Assembly: GCF_900103135.1 (NCBI RefSeq)
Contig: NZ_FNGO01000007.1
Span: forward strand, 1-64,000
Length of the DNA: 64,000 nucleotides
Direction: 5' to 3'
From: Halarsenatibacter silvermanii
GTDB lineage: Bacteria > Bacillota > Halanaerobiia > Halanaerobiales > Halarsenatibacteraceae
A program made the position numbers and the translations under genes. Of this stretch, positions 24,610 to 32,901 are shown piece after piece; within the stretch, counting starts at the first letter, position 1, and every line of letters begins with the position of its first letter. The notes under the pieces were generated by a model, which ran no database searches, had not been told where the DNA came from, and worked only from the letters and a program-made list of their open reading frames with translations.

Positions 24610-25219
24610 AAAACCCCCATGTTTTTAATACAAATTCCTCCATAAAATTCCCATAAACCTTGTTAATGCAGGCGATTATGTGGTATAATATAATTAAGTA
24701 AAGGATTGAATTCAATACATATATGGGGGCAAAAATTCATGATGGGCAAGAAGTCTTCCCAGAAATCTTTTTATAATGCTGATTACATTGTGGATCACCA
24801 ATGTAATGGTAACTCCAGCCAATGAAAGAGACAGCAAAACGGGTGTTTCAGTAGTAACTGAGCAGGAAGATTTTGAAGAAACTTATCATAAACGTTATAT
24901 CTTTGAAAGAAAGATAGCTGAATTATTCTTCAGGCACGGCATGAGACGTGCCCGGTTTTTTGGCAAACGCAAAATAGAGTTTCAGATGATCTGTAAAGCT
25001 TTAGCGGTAAACATAAAAAGGCTGCCTAAACTGCTGGGTGATGTACCAGGAGTATGTCTTGAGAAGGCAAAAGATGTACTTGGAACCGGAAACAATGAGA
25101 AAAAGGCCACTTCATCGACAGTATAGGTGCTGCTGGTGTTTTATTTTTTCCTCGCAAACATTTTTTCAAGAAATTATCGCATATTTTATTTTCAAAGAAC
25201 GAGGTTTTTCAACAGTCTC
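24601..25219 (+). mobile_element. Internally deleted IS1182-like element inside the IS200 relic
   Basis: The left end GGGTGTTGAAAAACC (24601 on) and the right end read inward GAGACTGTTGAAAAACC (from 25219) share an inverted TGTTGAAAAACC. The hexamer CTAGAA flanks both sides (24595-24600 and 25220-25225) as a probable target duplication. Inside are the start and the end of one transposase, with the middle deleted (next entry). At about 620 bp it is a non-autonomous derivative. It interrupts the IS200-type tnpA, so it arrived later. Confidence 0.7.
24739..25126 (+). pseudogene. IS1182-like DDE transposase relic (N- and C-terminal pieces)
   Basis: ATG 24739, behind GGGGG, gives 'MMGKKSSQKSFYNADYIVDH', like the opening of IS1182-family transposases, then stops after 28 codons. 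In another frame, from about 24805, the sequence continues as 'TPANERDSKTGVSV' and then 'YIFERKIAELFFRHGMRRAR', 'FFGKRKIEFQMICKALAVN' and 'IKRLPKLL', the usual C-terminal part of that family. The DDE core between them is absent. A large internal deletion plus frame change makes it inactive. Confidence 0.65.
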
Positions 25220-25275
25220 CTAGAAATAGACTGGCGTTTAATCAGCAAACAACCTCGCAAGTTCCTTCCAGGAAT

Positions 25276-25306
25276 CCTCGTTGATGAACGAAGTGAATCG
25301 GCGGGG
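25276..25306 (+). repeat. Right-end hairpin of the IS200/IS605 relic
   Basis: CCTCGTTGAT (25276-25285) can pair all ten positions with ATCGGCGGGG (25297-25306) when G-U pairs are allowed. The same 3' arm, ATCGGCGGGG, occurs at 24384-24393 in the left hairpin, so both derive from the same element type. Confidence 0.6.
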
Positions 25307-25316
25307 AGGATGTCAA

Positions 25317-25355
25317 AAATCCAGAAATTATATGATGCAATGACGGCAGGTATTT
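25317..25355 (+). repeat. 39-bp direct repeat, copy 1 (before the M20 amidase)
   Basis: 33 of 39 bases match 26741-26779. In copy 2 the shared core contains a perfect extended -10 (TGATATAAT); here the same position reads TGATGCAAT. It lies 57 bases before the amidase start and is probably its promoter region. Confidence 0.6.
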
Positions 25356-25411
25356 GTCGCCTTTATTTAATTTAAGCTCCGATTATTATCATATCAGGAG
25401 GCTAAAATCCG

Positions 25412-26650
25412 ATGAATGTCAAAAAGGAGAGAATCGCCCGGGATATCGAGGCACTGGCGGAATTTACAGCCACTCCGGGTCAGGGAGTGACCAGGTTTTC
25501 ACTGACCGAGGAGGATAGAGAGGCCCGGGAATATATCAAGAAGAAAATGAGAGAAGCCGGCCTGGAAGTGAGAGAGGATCAGGCAGGTAACGTAATCGGC
25601 CGACGGGCGGGCAGCGGAGATCAAAAAGCAGAGCTGCCGGCTGTCATGCTGGGCTCTCATTTTGATTCTGTTCGTCAGGGGGGCCGTTTTGACGGTACCG
25701 CCGGGGTGGTAGCTGCTCTGGAAGTGGCCCGGGTATTGGAAGAACAGGAGATAACCACCGATCATCCGCTGGAATTTGTCGCCCTGATCGAGGAAGAGGG
25801 GAGCAGATTCGGCAGCGGATTATATGGGAGCAGAGCTATGACCGGCAGGGTAGCGAGAGAAGAGCTGGAGGAAAGTTACGATGAGCAGGGGATTTCTTTT
25901 GCTGAGGCTCTGGAAGATTTCGGTTTCCCGCCGGAAAAAGTTAAGGAAGCGCGTCGTTCGCCGGAGGAAATAGCTGTGTTTTTGGAGCTGCACAACGAGC
26001 TGGGCCCTCTGCTGGAAGCGGAGGATAAGGAAGTGGGAATAGTCGACAAAATTGTCGGCATCACTCATTTGAACGTAAGTGTTACGGGCAGCCCCGATCA
26101 CGCCGGCACGACTCCCATGGATATGCGCCGGGATCCTCTGGCTGCTGTTGGCCACATTTTCGGCAGGATAGAGGAGCTGGCTCTGGAGACGGGTGAGGGC
26201 ACGGTGGCTACCGTGGGTAATGTGGATGTTTCGCCCGGAGCTACCAATGTTATCCCCGGGCGGGTAGAATTTACCGTGGATATCCGCTCTAAAAACATGG
26301 AGGACGTCGAGAATATATCTTCAGAGCTGACGGAGATAATGGACGGCATCTGTCAGCAGAATTCGCTGGAATATGAAATTGAAGAGATGATCTCGGTCGA
26401 GCCGACCGGGATGTCCGGAGAGATAATCGATATTATGCAGGATAAGGCTGAAAATGCCGATATCAGCTGTCTCACCATGGACAGCGGCGCCGGTCATGAT
26501 GCCATGATGATGGCTGATATCGCCAAAACCGGTATGATCTTTGTCCCCAGCCGGGACGGCCAGGGTCATTCGCCGGAGGAATGGACCGATATGGAGGATC
26601 TGGCCGCGGGAACCGAGCTTTTATTTCTCACCGTGACAGAGATTGCTTAA
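25412..26650 (+). CDS. M20-family Zn amidase (allantoate / N-carbamoyl amino acid hydrolase type)
   Basis: A 412-residue enzyme of normal length for the hydantoinase/carbamoylase group of M20 peptidases. Metal-binding and catalytic motifs are visible: 'LGSHFDSVRQGGRFDGTAG' near residue 85, 'IEEEGSRFGSGLYGSRAM' near 130, 'FLELHNELGPLLE' near 193, 'GSPDHAGTTPMDMRRDPL' in the dimerisation domain and 'SGAGHDAMMMA' with 'GQGHSPEEW' near the end. Relatives remove a carbamoyl group or hydrolyse allantoate-like amides. It could act on a compound brought in by the AbgT transporter upstream on the other strand (inference). AGGAGG is 11 bases before the ATG. Confidence 0.88.
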   Translation: MNVKKERIARDIEALAEFTATPGQGVTRFSLTEEDREAREYIKKKMREAGLEVREDQAGNVIGRRAGSGDQKAELPAVMLGSHFDSVRQGGRFDGTAGVVAALEVARVLEEQEITTDHPLEFVALIEEEGSRFGSGLYGSRAMTGRVAREELEESYDEQGISFAEALEDFGFPPEKVKEARRSPEEIAVFLELHNELGPLLEAEDKEVGIVDKIVGITHLNVSVTGSPDHAGTTPMDMRRDPLAAVGHIFGRIEELALETGEGTVATVGNVDVSPGATNVIPGRVEFTVDIRSKNMEDVENISSELTEIMDGICQQNSLEYEIEEMISVEPTGMSGEIIDIMQDKAENADISCLTMDSGAGHDAMMMADIAKTGMIFVPSRDGQGHSPEEWTDMEDLAAGTELLFLTVTEIA

Positions 26651-26736
26651 ATTCTCATACATTCTTTAATAGGAGGACTAATTTTAAGCAGATATTGAAA
26701 CGGCACGGTTTTACAGCCGCGAAGGCTCCAAAAAGC

Positions 26737-26765
26737 TTACAAATCTAAAAATTATATGATATAAT
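26737..26765 (+). promoter_or_regulatory. Promoter of the tandem small-barrel genes
   Basis: TTACAA (26737-26742), 17 bases, TATAAT (26760-26765) with a TGA extension. It lies inside copy 2 of a 39-bp repeat (26741-26779) and 114 bases before the first barrel gene. Confidence 0.75.
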
Positions 26766-26779
26766 AACGTCAGGTATTT
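26741..26779 (+). repeat. 39-bp direct repeat, copy 2
   Basis: Matches 25317-25355 at 33 of 39 positions; it carries the -10 element and start-site region of the small-barrel promoter. Confidence 0.6.
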
Positions 26780-26878
26780 TATGGGATACATAAATTCACC
26801 CTATAAATTGATTTAACATATCAGTTTTTAAATGAATTTTGGCCAGAAAATCAGATAAAAACAGGAGGTTTGGCAGAA

Positions 26879-27421
26879 ATGCAGAGAAATTTTTTGTTAA
26901 TTTTTATCGCTCTGGCGGTGACCGCGGCTCTTCTGGCCGGTCCTATGGCGGTTGGGGCTGAAGAGCCGATCGATGATGAGGAAACCACCGTCAACGCCTT
27001 TATCGCTCCCAGTTATTTTTCCTATGGCGATGGCGAGCTGGGATTTAGAACCGGTCTCAGATGGGAACTGGTGCCGGGAGTCGATGCCCTGGCTGAGACG
27101 GGTTATTATTCCTATTCAGATGGCAGCATTATTCCCCTGAGATTGAGCGCTTTATATGATGTTACCGAAAGCCTGGATGCCCCCGGCGGTTTTAATGTCA
27201 GTGCAGTCGCCGGCCTCGGCTTTTACAGGGTTTCGGTGGACAACCGCAGACTCGAAGATTTTGATGATGATTCGACCGAATTCGATCTTCATCTGGGCGG
27301 TTTGATCGATCAGGAAGTTGGCGAAGGAACCAATATTCGGGCTGATCTGCTGCTGGTCACCGGGTTGAGCGATCTTGATACCAGCGTGGAAACGAGTTTC
27401 GGCGTTTCCTTTGATTTTTAA
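26879..27421 (+). CDS. Small outer-membrane beta-barrel protein A
   Basis: A 180-residue exported protein. Signal peptide 'LIFIALAVTAALLAGPMAVG' with cleavage near 'AVGAEE'. The mature part consists of short amphipathic strands, such as 'FIAPSYFSYGDGELGFRTG' and 'SAVAGLGFYRVSVDN', ending in 'VETSFGVSFDF' with a C-terminal Phe, as in 8-stranded OmpX/OmpA-like barrels. ATG 26879 is chosen; AGGAGG is 10 bases upstream, while an in-frame TTG at 26870 is too close to it. A paralogue follows 33 bases on, sharing 'GYYSYSDGS' and 'DFDDD' segments. Confidence 0.78.
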   Translation: MQRNFLLIFIALAVTAALLAGPMAVGAEEPIDDEETTVNAFIAPSYFSYGDGELGFRTGLRWELVPGVDALAETGYYSYSDGSIIPLRLSALYDVTESLDAPGGFNVSAVAGLGFYRVSVDNRRLEDFDDDSTEFDLHLGGLIDQEVGEGTNIRADLLLVTGLSDLDTSVETSFGVSFDF

Positions 27422-27454
27422 ACAGGAAACCGGGGAGGGATGGAATTACATAAT

Positions 27455-27985
27455 ATGAAAAAAGCTTTGCTGACAGGTTTTGCAGTTTTAATGCTGGTGA
27501 TGACGCTGGCCTTTGTATCCGGCTCAGCTGAGGCGCAAATTCCCGAACCTTTTGACGCCCGGGTGTTTTTTGCCCCTTCTTATCTTTCTTTTGCTGACGG
27601 AGAGATGGGCTTTAAAACAGGGCTGGAAGGCAGGCTGCTGCCGGGAGTAAATGTAATCGGCGAGGCCGGCTATTATTCCTATTCCGATGGAAGCGTTGCG
27701 CCTTTGAGGGTGAGCGCTGCCTATGATCTCACCCCGCGTCTGATGCTCAGGGATTCCGAGGTCAGCCTGCTGGCCGGAGTCGGGCTTTACAGGATATCTG
27801 TCGATGACGATGAGTTCGATGATTTTGACGATGACACCACCGAGTTAGATCTTCATTTTGGCGGCAAATTGGAACAGGCTGTGGGAGACAGGACCAGCGT
27901 AAGAGTCGACGCCATGTGGATTACCGGGGTCAGCGATCTCGATTCGAGTCTGGAGATGAGCCTCGGTTTGGGTTATAACTTTTGA
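27455..27985 (+). CDS. Small outer-membrane beta-barrel protein B (paralogue of A)
   Basis: A 176-residue exported protein, clearly a tandem duplicate of the preceding gene: 'FFAPSYLSFADGEMGFKTG', 'EAGYYSYSDGSVAPLRVSA' and 'LLAGVGLYRISVDDDEF' match it segment by segment, and it also ends in Phe ('LGLGYNF'). The signal peptide is 'KALLTGFAVLMLVMTLAF'. The start is uncertain: ATG 27440 touches its GGGGAGG, while ATG 27455, which begins the usual 'MKKALL', is 16 bases from it. Function unknown; an outer-membrane structural or adhesion role is possible. Confidence 0.77.
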   Translation: MKKALLTGFAVLMLVMTLAFVSGSAEAQIPEPFDARVFFAPSYLSFADGEMGFKTGLEGRLLPGVNVIGEAGYYSYSDGSVAPLRVSAAYDLTPRLMLRDSEVSLLAGVGLYRISVDDDEFDDFDDDTTELDLHFGGKLEQAVGDRTSVRVDAMWITGVSDLDSSLEMSLGLGYNF

Positions 27986-28045
27986 TGCCCTTTAAGGGGA
28001 GAGTCAAAAACTTTTATAAATCAAAATAGGAGGTAATTCAGGAAG

Positions 28046-29929
28046 ATGAGAAAGCTGGTAATAGTGTTGGCCCTAGCACTGGTTTTAACAGCCGCGCCGG
28101 TGCTGGAGGCGGAAATGGTCGATGTGGAAGAGGATCACTGGGCCTATGAAGCGATCGCACAGCTGGTCGACGCCGGTATAATTGAGGGTTATCCCGACGG
28201 TGAATATCGGGGAGAGGAGAATATGACCCGGTATGAGATGGCGGTCATTATCGACCGGGCTTTGAGCGATCTCACCTATGAGATGGAGGATATAGAAGCC
28301 GATATCGAGACGGCCGGTGAAGGCCTCACAGCTGAACAGATAGAGCAGATGGAGTTCATCATCGAGTCGGCTCTGGAGGAGGCTGCCCCGGAAGCGCCCG
28401 AGGAGCTTACCGAAGAGCAGGCCGAGGAGGTCACTGCAATAGTGGCCAATCTGGTGGATGAATTTGAAGATGAACTGGCCGAGCTGGAAGCCGATGTAGC
28501 CGGGCTCGATCAATCGATAGCCACTGAGACTGATTATCTGCAGGCCGGCATGGATGAGATAAACGCCAATCTGAAGGAAATCGAGGGCCGCATGGATGAG
28601 CTGGAGCAGGAGGAGGACGAATACGTGGGCAGACTGGTCATGGAGCTGGACACTATACATAATCGTCTCTCTCCGGAGACGGTCAGTGTGGGCACCGATT
28701 ATCAGCTCACCTTTGAGCATGCCCACCGGCTTATGGACGGCTTCGATTTTTACGTCGAATGGTCTCCTGACGATACCACCGTTCACCCCGATGTCGAGGG
28801 AGATGTGCTCAGAATAAATGTCGGCGATGAGGTGCACGGTCTTTCCGGTATGCATTTTTCTGTCATGCGCGATGATATAACCTCTTACGGCGGTCATACC
28901 TTCGATTATCTGCGCCGGGGACATCTGGAGACCACCTTTGATGTCAGCGATGAGCTCGATCTCATGCTGGGCACGGATCTCGATTATGTCTTCGATAATT
29001 CCACCGACAGCCTGCTCGATGAATCGGGCAAGATGGGCCGTTTGAGCCTGGATGGCAGCGTGGAAGAGGCCGGGATAGATTACGGCATCGACGTCTCCCA
29101 TTTCGAAGCGGGAGCGGCCATAACCGATCCTGATGATACCTATCCCGATGAAGACCCGGTGATCGAACTGGTTAATATGCCTGATCCTGCTGCCCCGGAT
29201 GAATACGAGTTCGTCACCGCCGAGCTAAACTTCGAGGCGGCGGAGGTGGTGGAAAATCTCGATTTCCGCACCGCCTATTATTATCACGACGACGAAGGTG
29301 AGATGGAAGATATACCTGGCCCAGCAGATTCTTTTGAGGTTGAGGAGGATTATGATGGTTTTGAGCTGGGAGTCAGTTATCATCTGAGCGAGAGATATTC
29401 CGCCCATCTCGATTACGCCAGTGTGAGCGCCGGTATCTGGCCCTTCACCGACGGCACTCCCGATGATCATCCGGCCGGCGACGGTTTTCTGCGCGAAAAC
29501 GTTTTTGCCGGCATCCAGGGCGCTGAGGCCGAGCTGGTCCGGGCTGCGCTCGATGTCGATGACGCTGTAGGTTTCGATCACACCTTCAAGGTCGAATACT
29601 GGGAGAGCGATCCCGAGATCTATTATGGCGGTTCCGTCGAGGAAGGAGAGCTGGGAGAACATATTTCCGGCTCCGATTACGACAGCAGCATCGATGATTA
29701 TGTCTTCGAGTGGCAGAAATCCCGCGATCTGGCCGAAGATACGGTGCTGGAGCTCACCACCACCTACACCGATTTTGGCGAGGATGTGCTCGATGAGGAC
29801 GGCTCGATAGATGCCGATGATTACAGGGAAATTGAAGTAGGTCCTAATGGGTCTGAAGAATACGAAGGCAGCGAGGACAGCCGGCTGGAATACGAGGTGT
29901 TTTTGGAGCACGAGCTGATGAGCTGGTAA
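28046..29929 (+). CDS. SLH-domain outer-membrane porin-like protein 2 (OmpM type)
   Basis: A 627-residue paralogue of the protein at 635-2509. Signal peptide to about residue 22 ('VIVLALALVLTAAPVLEAE'). One SLH domain at about 24-72 ('DHWAYEAIAQLVDAGIIEG', 'YPDGEYRGEENMTRYEMA'). An Ala/Glu coiled coil to about 200, then an acidic barrel ending in 'FLEHELMSW', nearly the same as the other protein's end. The expected role is anchoring the outer membrane to the wall and forming a pore (family knowledge). AGGAGG lies 12 bases before the ATG. It follows the tandem small barrels and may share their transcript. A terminator follows. Confidence 0.85.
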   Translation: MRKLVIVLALALVLTAAPVLEAEMVDVEEDHWAYEAIAQLVDAGIIEGYPDGEYRGEENMTRYEMAVIIDRALSDLTYEMEDIEADIETAGEGLTAEQIEQMEFIIESALEEAAPEAPEELTEEQAEEVTAIVANLVDEFEDELAELEADVAGLDQSIATETDYLQAGMDEINANLKEIEGRMDELEQEEDEYVGRLVMELDTIHNRLSPETVSVGTDYQLTFEHAHRLMDGFDFYVEWSPDDTTVHPDVEGDVLRINVGDEVHGLSGMHFSVMRDDITSYGGHTFDYLRRGHLETTFDVSDELDLMLGTDLDYVFDNSTDSLLDESGKMGRLSLDGSVEEAGIDYGIDVSHFEAGAAITDPDDTYPDEDPVIELVNMPDPAAPDEYEFVTAELNFEAAEVVENLDFRTAYYYHDDEGEMEDIPGPADSFEVEEDYDGFELGVSYHLSERYSAHLDYASVSAGIWPFTDGTPDDHPAGDGFLRENVFAGIQGAEAELVRAALDVDDAVGFDHTFKVEYWESDPEIYYGGSVEEGELGEHISGSDYDSSIDDYVFEWQKSRDLAEDTVLELTTTYTDFGEDVLDEDGSIDADDYREIEVGPNGSEEYEGSEDSRLEYEVFLEHELMSW

Positions 29930-29984
29930 ATGCGGGAAAAATCCTCCCCGGTAAATTTTCATTCTGAAAGTCAGCCTATAATCA

Positions 29985-30023
29985 AACCCGCCTGCCGGTA
30001 TTTCTGCCGGCCGGCGGGTTTTT
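29985..30023 (+). terminator. Rho-independent terminator of SLH porin 2
   Basis: AACCCGCC (29985-29992) pairs with GGCGGGTT (30013-30020), extended inside by GCCGG/CCGGC, and is followed by a T run (30019-30023). Confidence 0.85.
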
Positions 30024-30138
30024 GAATCGGGGCCGAAAAATTTTTTTGAAACCTCTCTTTGTGAAAAAAAGTCGGCCGTTTTTGAGGGAGGACAATACAA
30101 ATCCGGCCGCGAAGTTAAGTATTGGAGGAGATGAAATT

Positions 30139-30381
30139 ATGGATTTTGAGGAAAAGCTGGCCGAACTGGGGCTGGATGAGGAAATGGATGCGGGAGTTCT
30201 GCAGACCAGACGCAGAGGAGCGCTGGATGTCATCAAACTGCTTTTGGATCGGCGTTTTTCCGAGGAGGAAAATAAAAAGGCGGAGAAGCTGCTGGCAGAT
30301 TGCAGCTATGCCGAACTTCTCTTTGTGGTCGATAGAATTTCCGAAATTAAAACTCTGGATGATCTCAAGCAGCTTTTATAA
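30139..30381 (+). CDS. Small acidic helical protein of unknown function
   Basis: An 80-residue protein starting 'MDFEEKLAELGLDEEMDAG' and ending 'SEIKTLDDLKQLL'. It is soluble, helical and charged. ATG 30139 is chosen because GGAGGAG lies 8 bases before it. It is followed 46 bases later by the UDP-sugar epimerase gene and is probably co-transcribed with it. No family is recognised; the double Leu/Lys-rich helices suggest a small binding or regulatory protein. Confidence 0.65.
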   Translation: MDFEEKLAELGLDEEMDAGVLQTRRRGALDVIKLLLDRRFSEEENKKAEKLLADCSYAELLFVVDRISEIKTLDDLKQLL

Positions 30382-30427
30382 AAACGCAGAAGTTTTGGCA
30401 CAAAAAGCAGGTACTGGAGGTAAAATT

Positions 30428-31375
30428 GTGAAAGCTTTGGTGACCGGTGCTGCTGGATTTATTGGATCGCATCTGGCTGAAAAGCTTGTGGCTGAAGGAA
30501 TGGATGTTTTGGGCATAGATAATTTCAGCGATTATTATGACCGGCGGCTGAAGGATTACAATCTGCGCCGGCTGCGCGATGAAGATAATTTTTCACTGCT
30601 GGAGGCTGATCTCTTAGAGCAGGGGCTTCCGCAGATTCTGGCCGATAGAGATTTAGTTTTTCATCAGGCGGCTCAGGCGGGAGTGAGGGCCAGCTGGGGC
30701 GAAGACTTTCAAATTTACTCGGACAGCAACGTGCTGGCAACCCAGAGGCTTCTGGAGGCGGCCAATGAGGTCGGGATAGATAAGTTTGTCTACGCTTCTT
30801 CCTCTTCAGTTTACGGGGAAACCGAGGATCTGCCCATGCAGGAAGATGGCCGCACCAGACCTGTCTCGCCCTATGGCGTCACCAAACTGGCCGGCGAGAA
30901 TCTCTGCCAGCTTTATCATCATAACTTCGGGCTGCCGGTCGTCTCGCTCCGCTATTTTACCGTGTACGGCGAGAGACAGCGGCCGGATATGGCCTTTCAC
31001 ATATTCATCAAAAGCATTTTGCAGTGCGAGCCGATAACTATTTTTGGCGACGGGCAGCAGTCCCGCAATTTTACCTATATCGAGGATGCTGTCACCGCCA
31101 ATCTTCTGGCCGCCAGGACTAATGTCAGCGGAGAGGTATTCAATATCGGGGGGCCGGATGGAAATATAGAGCTCAATAGAGCTGTCGATATTATCGAAGA
31201 AAAGGCGGGTCAAAGCCCCGGGCGGGAGTATCAGGGTGAGGTGGATGGAGATGTGCGCCACACCGCGGCCGACTGCTCTAAGGCGGCAGAGATGCTCGGG
31301 TATGAACCGAAAACGGGCCTGGAAGCAGGGATTGAAGCTGAGGTCGAGTACATAAGAGAGGTCTATGATCTTTGA
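30428..31375 (+). CDS. NAD-dependent UDP-sugar epimerase (UDP-glucuronate 4-epimerase type)
   Basis: A 315-residue extended SDR. The NAD motif 'VTGAAGFIGSHLAEKL' is at residues 4-19, 'GIDNFSDYYD' at the end of strand 2, the catalytic Ser/Thr in 'VYASSSSVYGE' near residue 120 and Tyr-Lys in 'SPYGVTKLAGE' near 143. 'LRYFTVYGERQRPDMAF' and 'IFGDGQQSRNFTYIEDAV' bind the UDP-sugar. GTG 30428 is chosen because TGGAGG sits just upstream and the NAD motif follows at once. With UDP-glucose dehydrogenase as the next gene, conversion of UDP-glucuronate to UDP-galacturonate is the likeliest role; UDP-glucose 4-epimerase is the alternative. Confidence 0.85.
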   Translation: MKALVTGAAGFIGSHLAEKLVAEGMDVLGIDNFSDYYDRRLKDYNLRRLRDEDNFSLLEADLLEQGLPQILADRDLVFHQAAQAGVRASWGEDFQIYSDSNVLATQRLLEAANEVGIDKFVYASSSSVYGETEDLPMQEDGRTRPVSPYGVTKLAGENLCQLYHHNFGLPVVSLRYFTVYGERQRPDMAFHIFIKSILQCEPITIFGDGQQSRNFTYIEDAVTANLLAARTNVSGEVFNIGGPDGNIELNRAVDIIEEKAGQSPGREYQGEVDGDVRHTAADCSKAAEMLGYEPKTGLEAGIEAEVEYIREVYDL

Positions 31376-31427
31376 TCAAATCTTAACCGCGATAAAACGG
31401 CAATAATTCTGGAGGGTTATAAGTTTT

Positions 31428-32807
31428 ATGTATAAGAACAAGATAAGTATTGTGGGAACGGGTTATGTGGGGCTGGTCAGCGGTGTCTGCCTGGCTGATT
31501 TCGGCAACAGCATCATTAACGTCGACATAGATGAGGAAAAAGTGGCCAAATTGAATCAGGGCGAAGTTCCTATTTATGAACAGGGCCTCAAGGAGCTTCT
31601 GGAGAGAAATCTCAAGGACGAGAGGATTTCTTTTACCACCGACTCTCAGGAAGCGATGGAGGAGAGCGAGGTTATCTTTATAGCGGTCGGCACTCCCCCC
31701 AATGATGATGGAACTGCCGATATCAGCAGCGTGTTAAAAGTCGCCCGTCAGGTGGGTAAATATATGGATGGTTATCGGGTTGTGGTCAATAAGTCGACTG
31801 TGCCGATCGGCACCGGCCGTAAGGTAGCGGAGGTCATCGAGGAAGAACTGGAAAAACGGGGCGAAAACTATAATTTCGATGTGGTCAGCAATCCGGAGTT
31901 CCTGCGCGAGGGCAGGGCTGTAAATGATTTTACCGATCCGGACAGGGTGGTTATAGGCACCGAAAGCGAGGAAGCGCAGGAGATAATGACTGAAATTTAT
32001 CGCCCGCTATTCCTGGACGATGTGCCCTTTGTTTTCACCAATCTGGAGACGGCGGAGACGATAAAATATGCTTCCAATGCTTTTCTGGCCAGCAAAATCT
32101 CTTTTATCAATGAGATGTCGCGCCTGTGCGAGCAGGTCAATGCCGATGTGAATGAAGTGGCTCAGGCCATGGGGCTGGACAGCAGGATTTCTCACAGGTT
32201 TCTCCGGGCCGGTCCCGGTTATGGCGGCAGCTGTTTTCCCAAGGATACCCGGGCGATAGTGAGCATGGCCGAGGAGGCCGGTATAGATCTCGAGCTGATA
32301 AAAACCGGCATCCAGGTTAACAGAGAGCAGAAGGAATATATGGCCGATAAGATCATCAATGAGCTGGGCAGCGGTGAAGAAGGCAGTCAGCTTGCGGGCA
32401 TGACCATCGGAGTGCTCGGCCTGAGCTTCAAGCCGGAAACCGACGATATGAGAGAATCTCCGGCTCTGACCATACTTCCCCGTCTCATAAAAGAGGGAGC
32501 GGCCATTCAGGCTTTCGATCCCGAGGCGATGAAGAACGCGGCTGAATGTCTGGATGAATATGAAAGGGATATAGTTTATTGTGCCAACGAATATGATGTG
32601 ATGAAGAACGTCGATGCGGTTGTTCTTCTAACTGAATGGAATCAATTCCGCCGGCTGGATTTTGAGCGCCTGAAAAGAGTGGTAAACCAGCCTGTATTCT
32701 TTGATCTGCGCAACGTATACAATGAAAAAGAGGTGGCTCCCCGCGGAATAAGATATATCGGAGTGGGGAGGGCTGCCAGGCCGGCAGAAAAATCTGAAAA
32801 AATATAG
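31428..32807 (+). CDS. ugd: UDP-glucose 6-dehydrogenase
   Basis: A 459-residue enzyme of normal length that oxidises UDP-glucose to UDP-glucuronate in the cytoplasm. The NAD motif 'IVGTGYVGLVSGVCLADFG' is at the N-terminus, 'IAVGTPPNDDGTADISSV' near residue 85, 'VVSNPEFLREGRAVNDF' near 155 and the catalytic Cys in 'GYGGSCFPKDT' near 268. The C-terminal UDP-binding domain includes 'GLSFKPETDDMRESPAL'. It lies 52 bases after the epimerase. UDP-glucose would come from phosphoglucomutase and galU encoded further along (41-44 kb). Confidence 0.95.
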   Translation: MYKNKISIVGTGYVGLVSGVCLADFGNSIINVDIDEEKVAKLNQGEVPIYEQGLKELLERNLKDERISFTTDSQEAMEESEVIFIAVGTPPNDDGTADISSVLKVARQVGKYMDGYRVVVNKSTVPIGTGRKVAEVIEEELEKRGENYNFDVVSNPEFLREGRAVNDFTDPDRVVIGTESEEAQEIMTEIYRPLFLDDVPFVFTNLETAETIKYASNAFLASKISFINEMSRLCEQVNADVNEVAQAMGLDSRISHRFLRAGPGYGGSCFPKDTRAIVSMAEEAGIDLELIKTGIQVNREQKEYMADKIINELGSGEEGSQLAGMTIGVLGLSFKPETDDMRESPALTILPRLIKEGAAIQAFDPEAMKNAAECLDEYERDIVYCANEYDVMKNVDAVVLLTEWNQFRRLDFERLKRVVNQPVFFDLRNVYNEKEVAPRGIRYIGVGRAARPAEKSEKI

Positions 32808-32846
32808 GTTTTGATCCTAAAGTTGCTGGATTTGTGTCTCTGATTT

Positions 32847-32855
32847 TGTTATAAT
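32847..32855 (+). promoter_or_regulatory. Extended -10 promoter before the LptD-like operon
   Basis: TGTTATAAT at 32847-32855 (TGn plus perfect TATAAT), with only a poorly spaced TTGCTG at 32823-32828. It lies 47 bases before the first gene of the exported/LptD-like set. Confidence 0.6.
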
Positions 32856-32901
32856 ATAAGTGCTGATATTGAAATAAAAGCTGCGGGAGGAAGATTCAAA
32901 G

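Larger units (their letters stand above)
24371..25306 (+). mobile_element. IS200/IS605-type relic, split by a second insertion
   Basis: The stretch carries a truncated IS200-type transposase start (24481) preceded by a region with matching arms GTAAACCC (24425-24432) and GGGGTTTA, and is bounded by two related hairpins. The left one is CCCCGCTGAT-gta-ATCGGCGGGG (24371-24393). The right one is CCTCGTTGAT (25276-25285) with ATCGGCGGGG (25297-25306), pairing through G-U. Such subterminal hairpins are what IS200/IS605 transposases recognise in place of terminal inverted repeats. Most of tnpA and any tnpB are gone, so it is immobile by itself. A second element (24601-25219) sits inside. Confidence 0.6.

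Noticed and set aside
28085-29101. 338-codon minus-strand frame opposite SLH porin 2 (similar long antisense frames at 710-1330, 29225-30100 and 46948-47655)
   Set aside because: They mirror the codon pattern of strongly biased real genes, lack ribosome binding sites and encode low-likelihood sequences.
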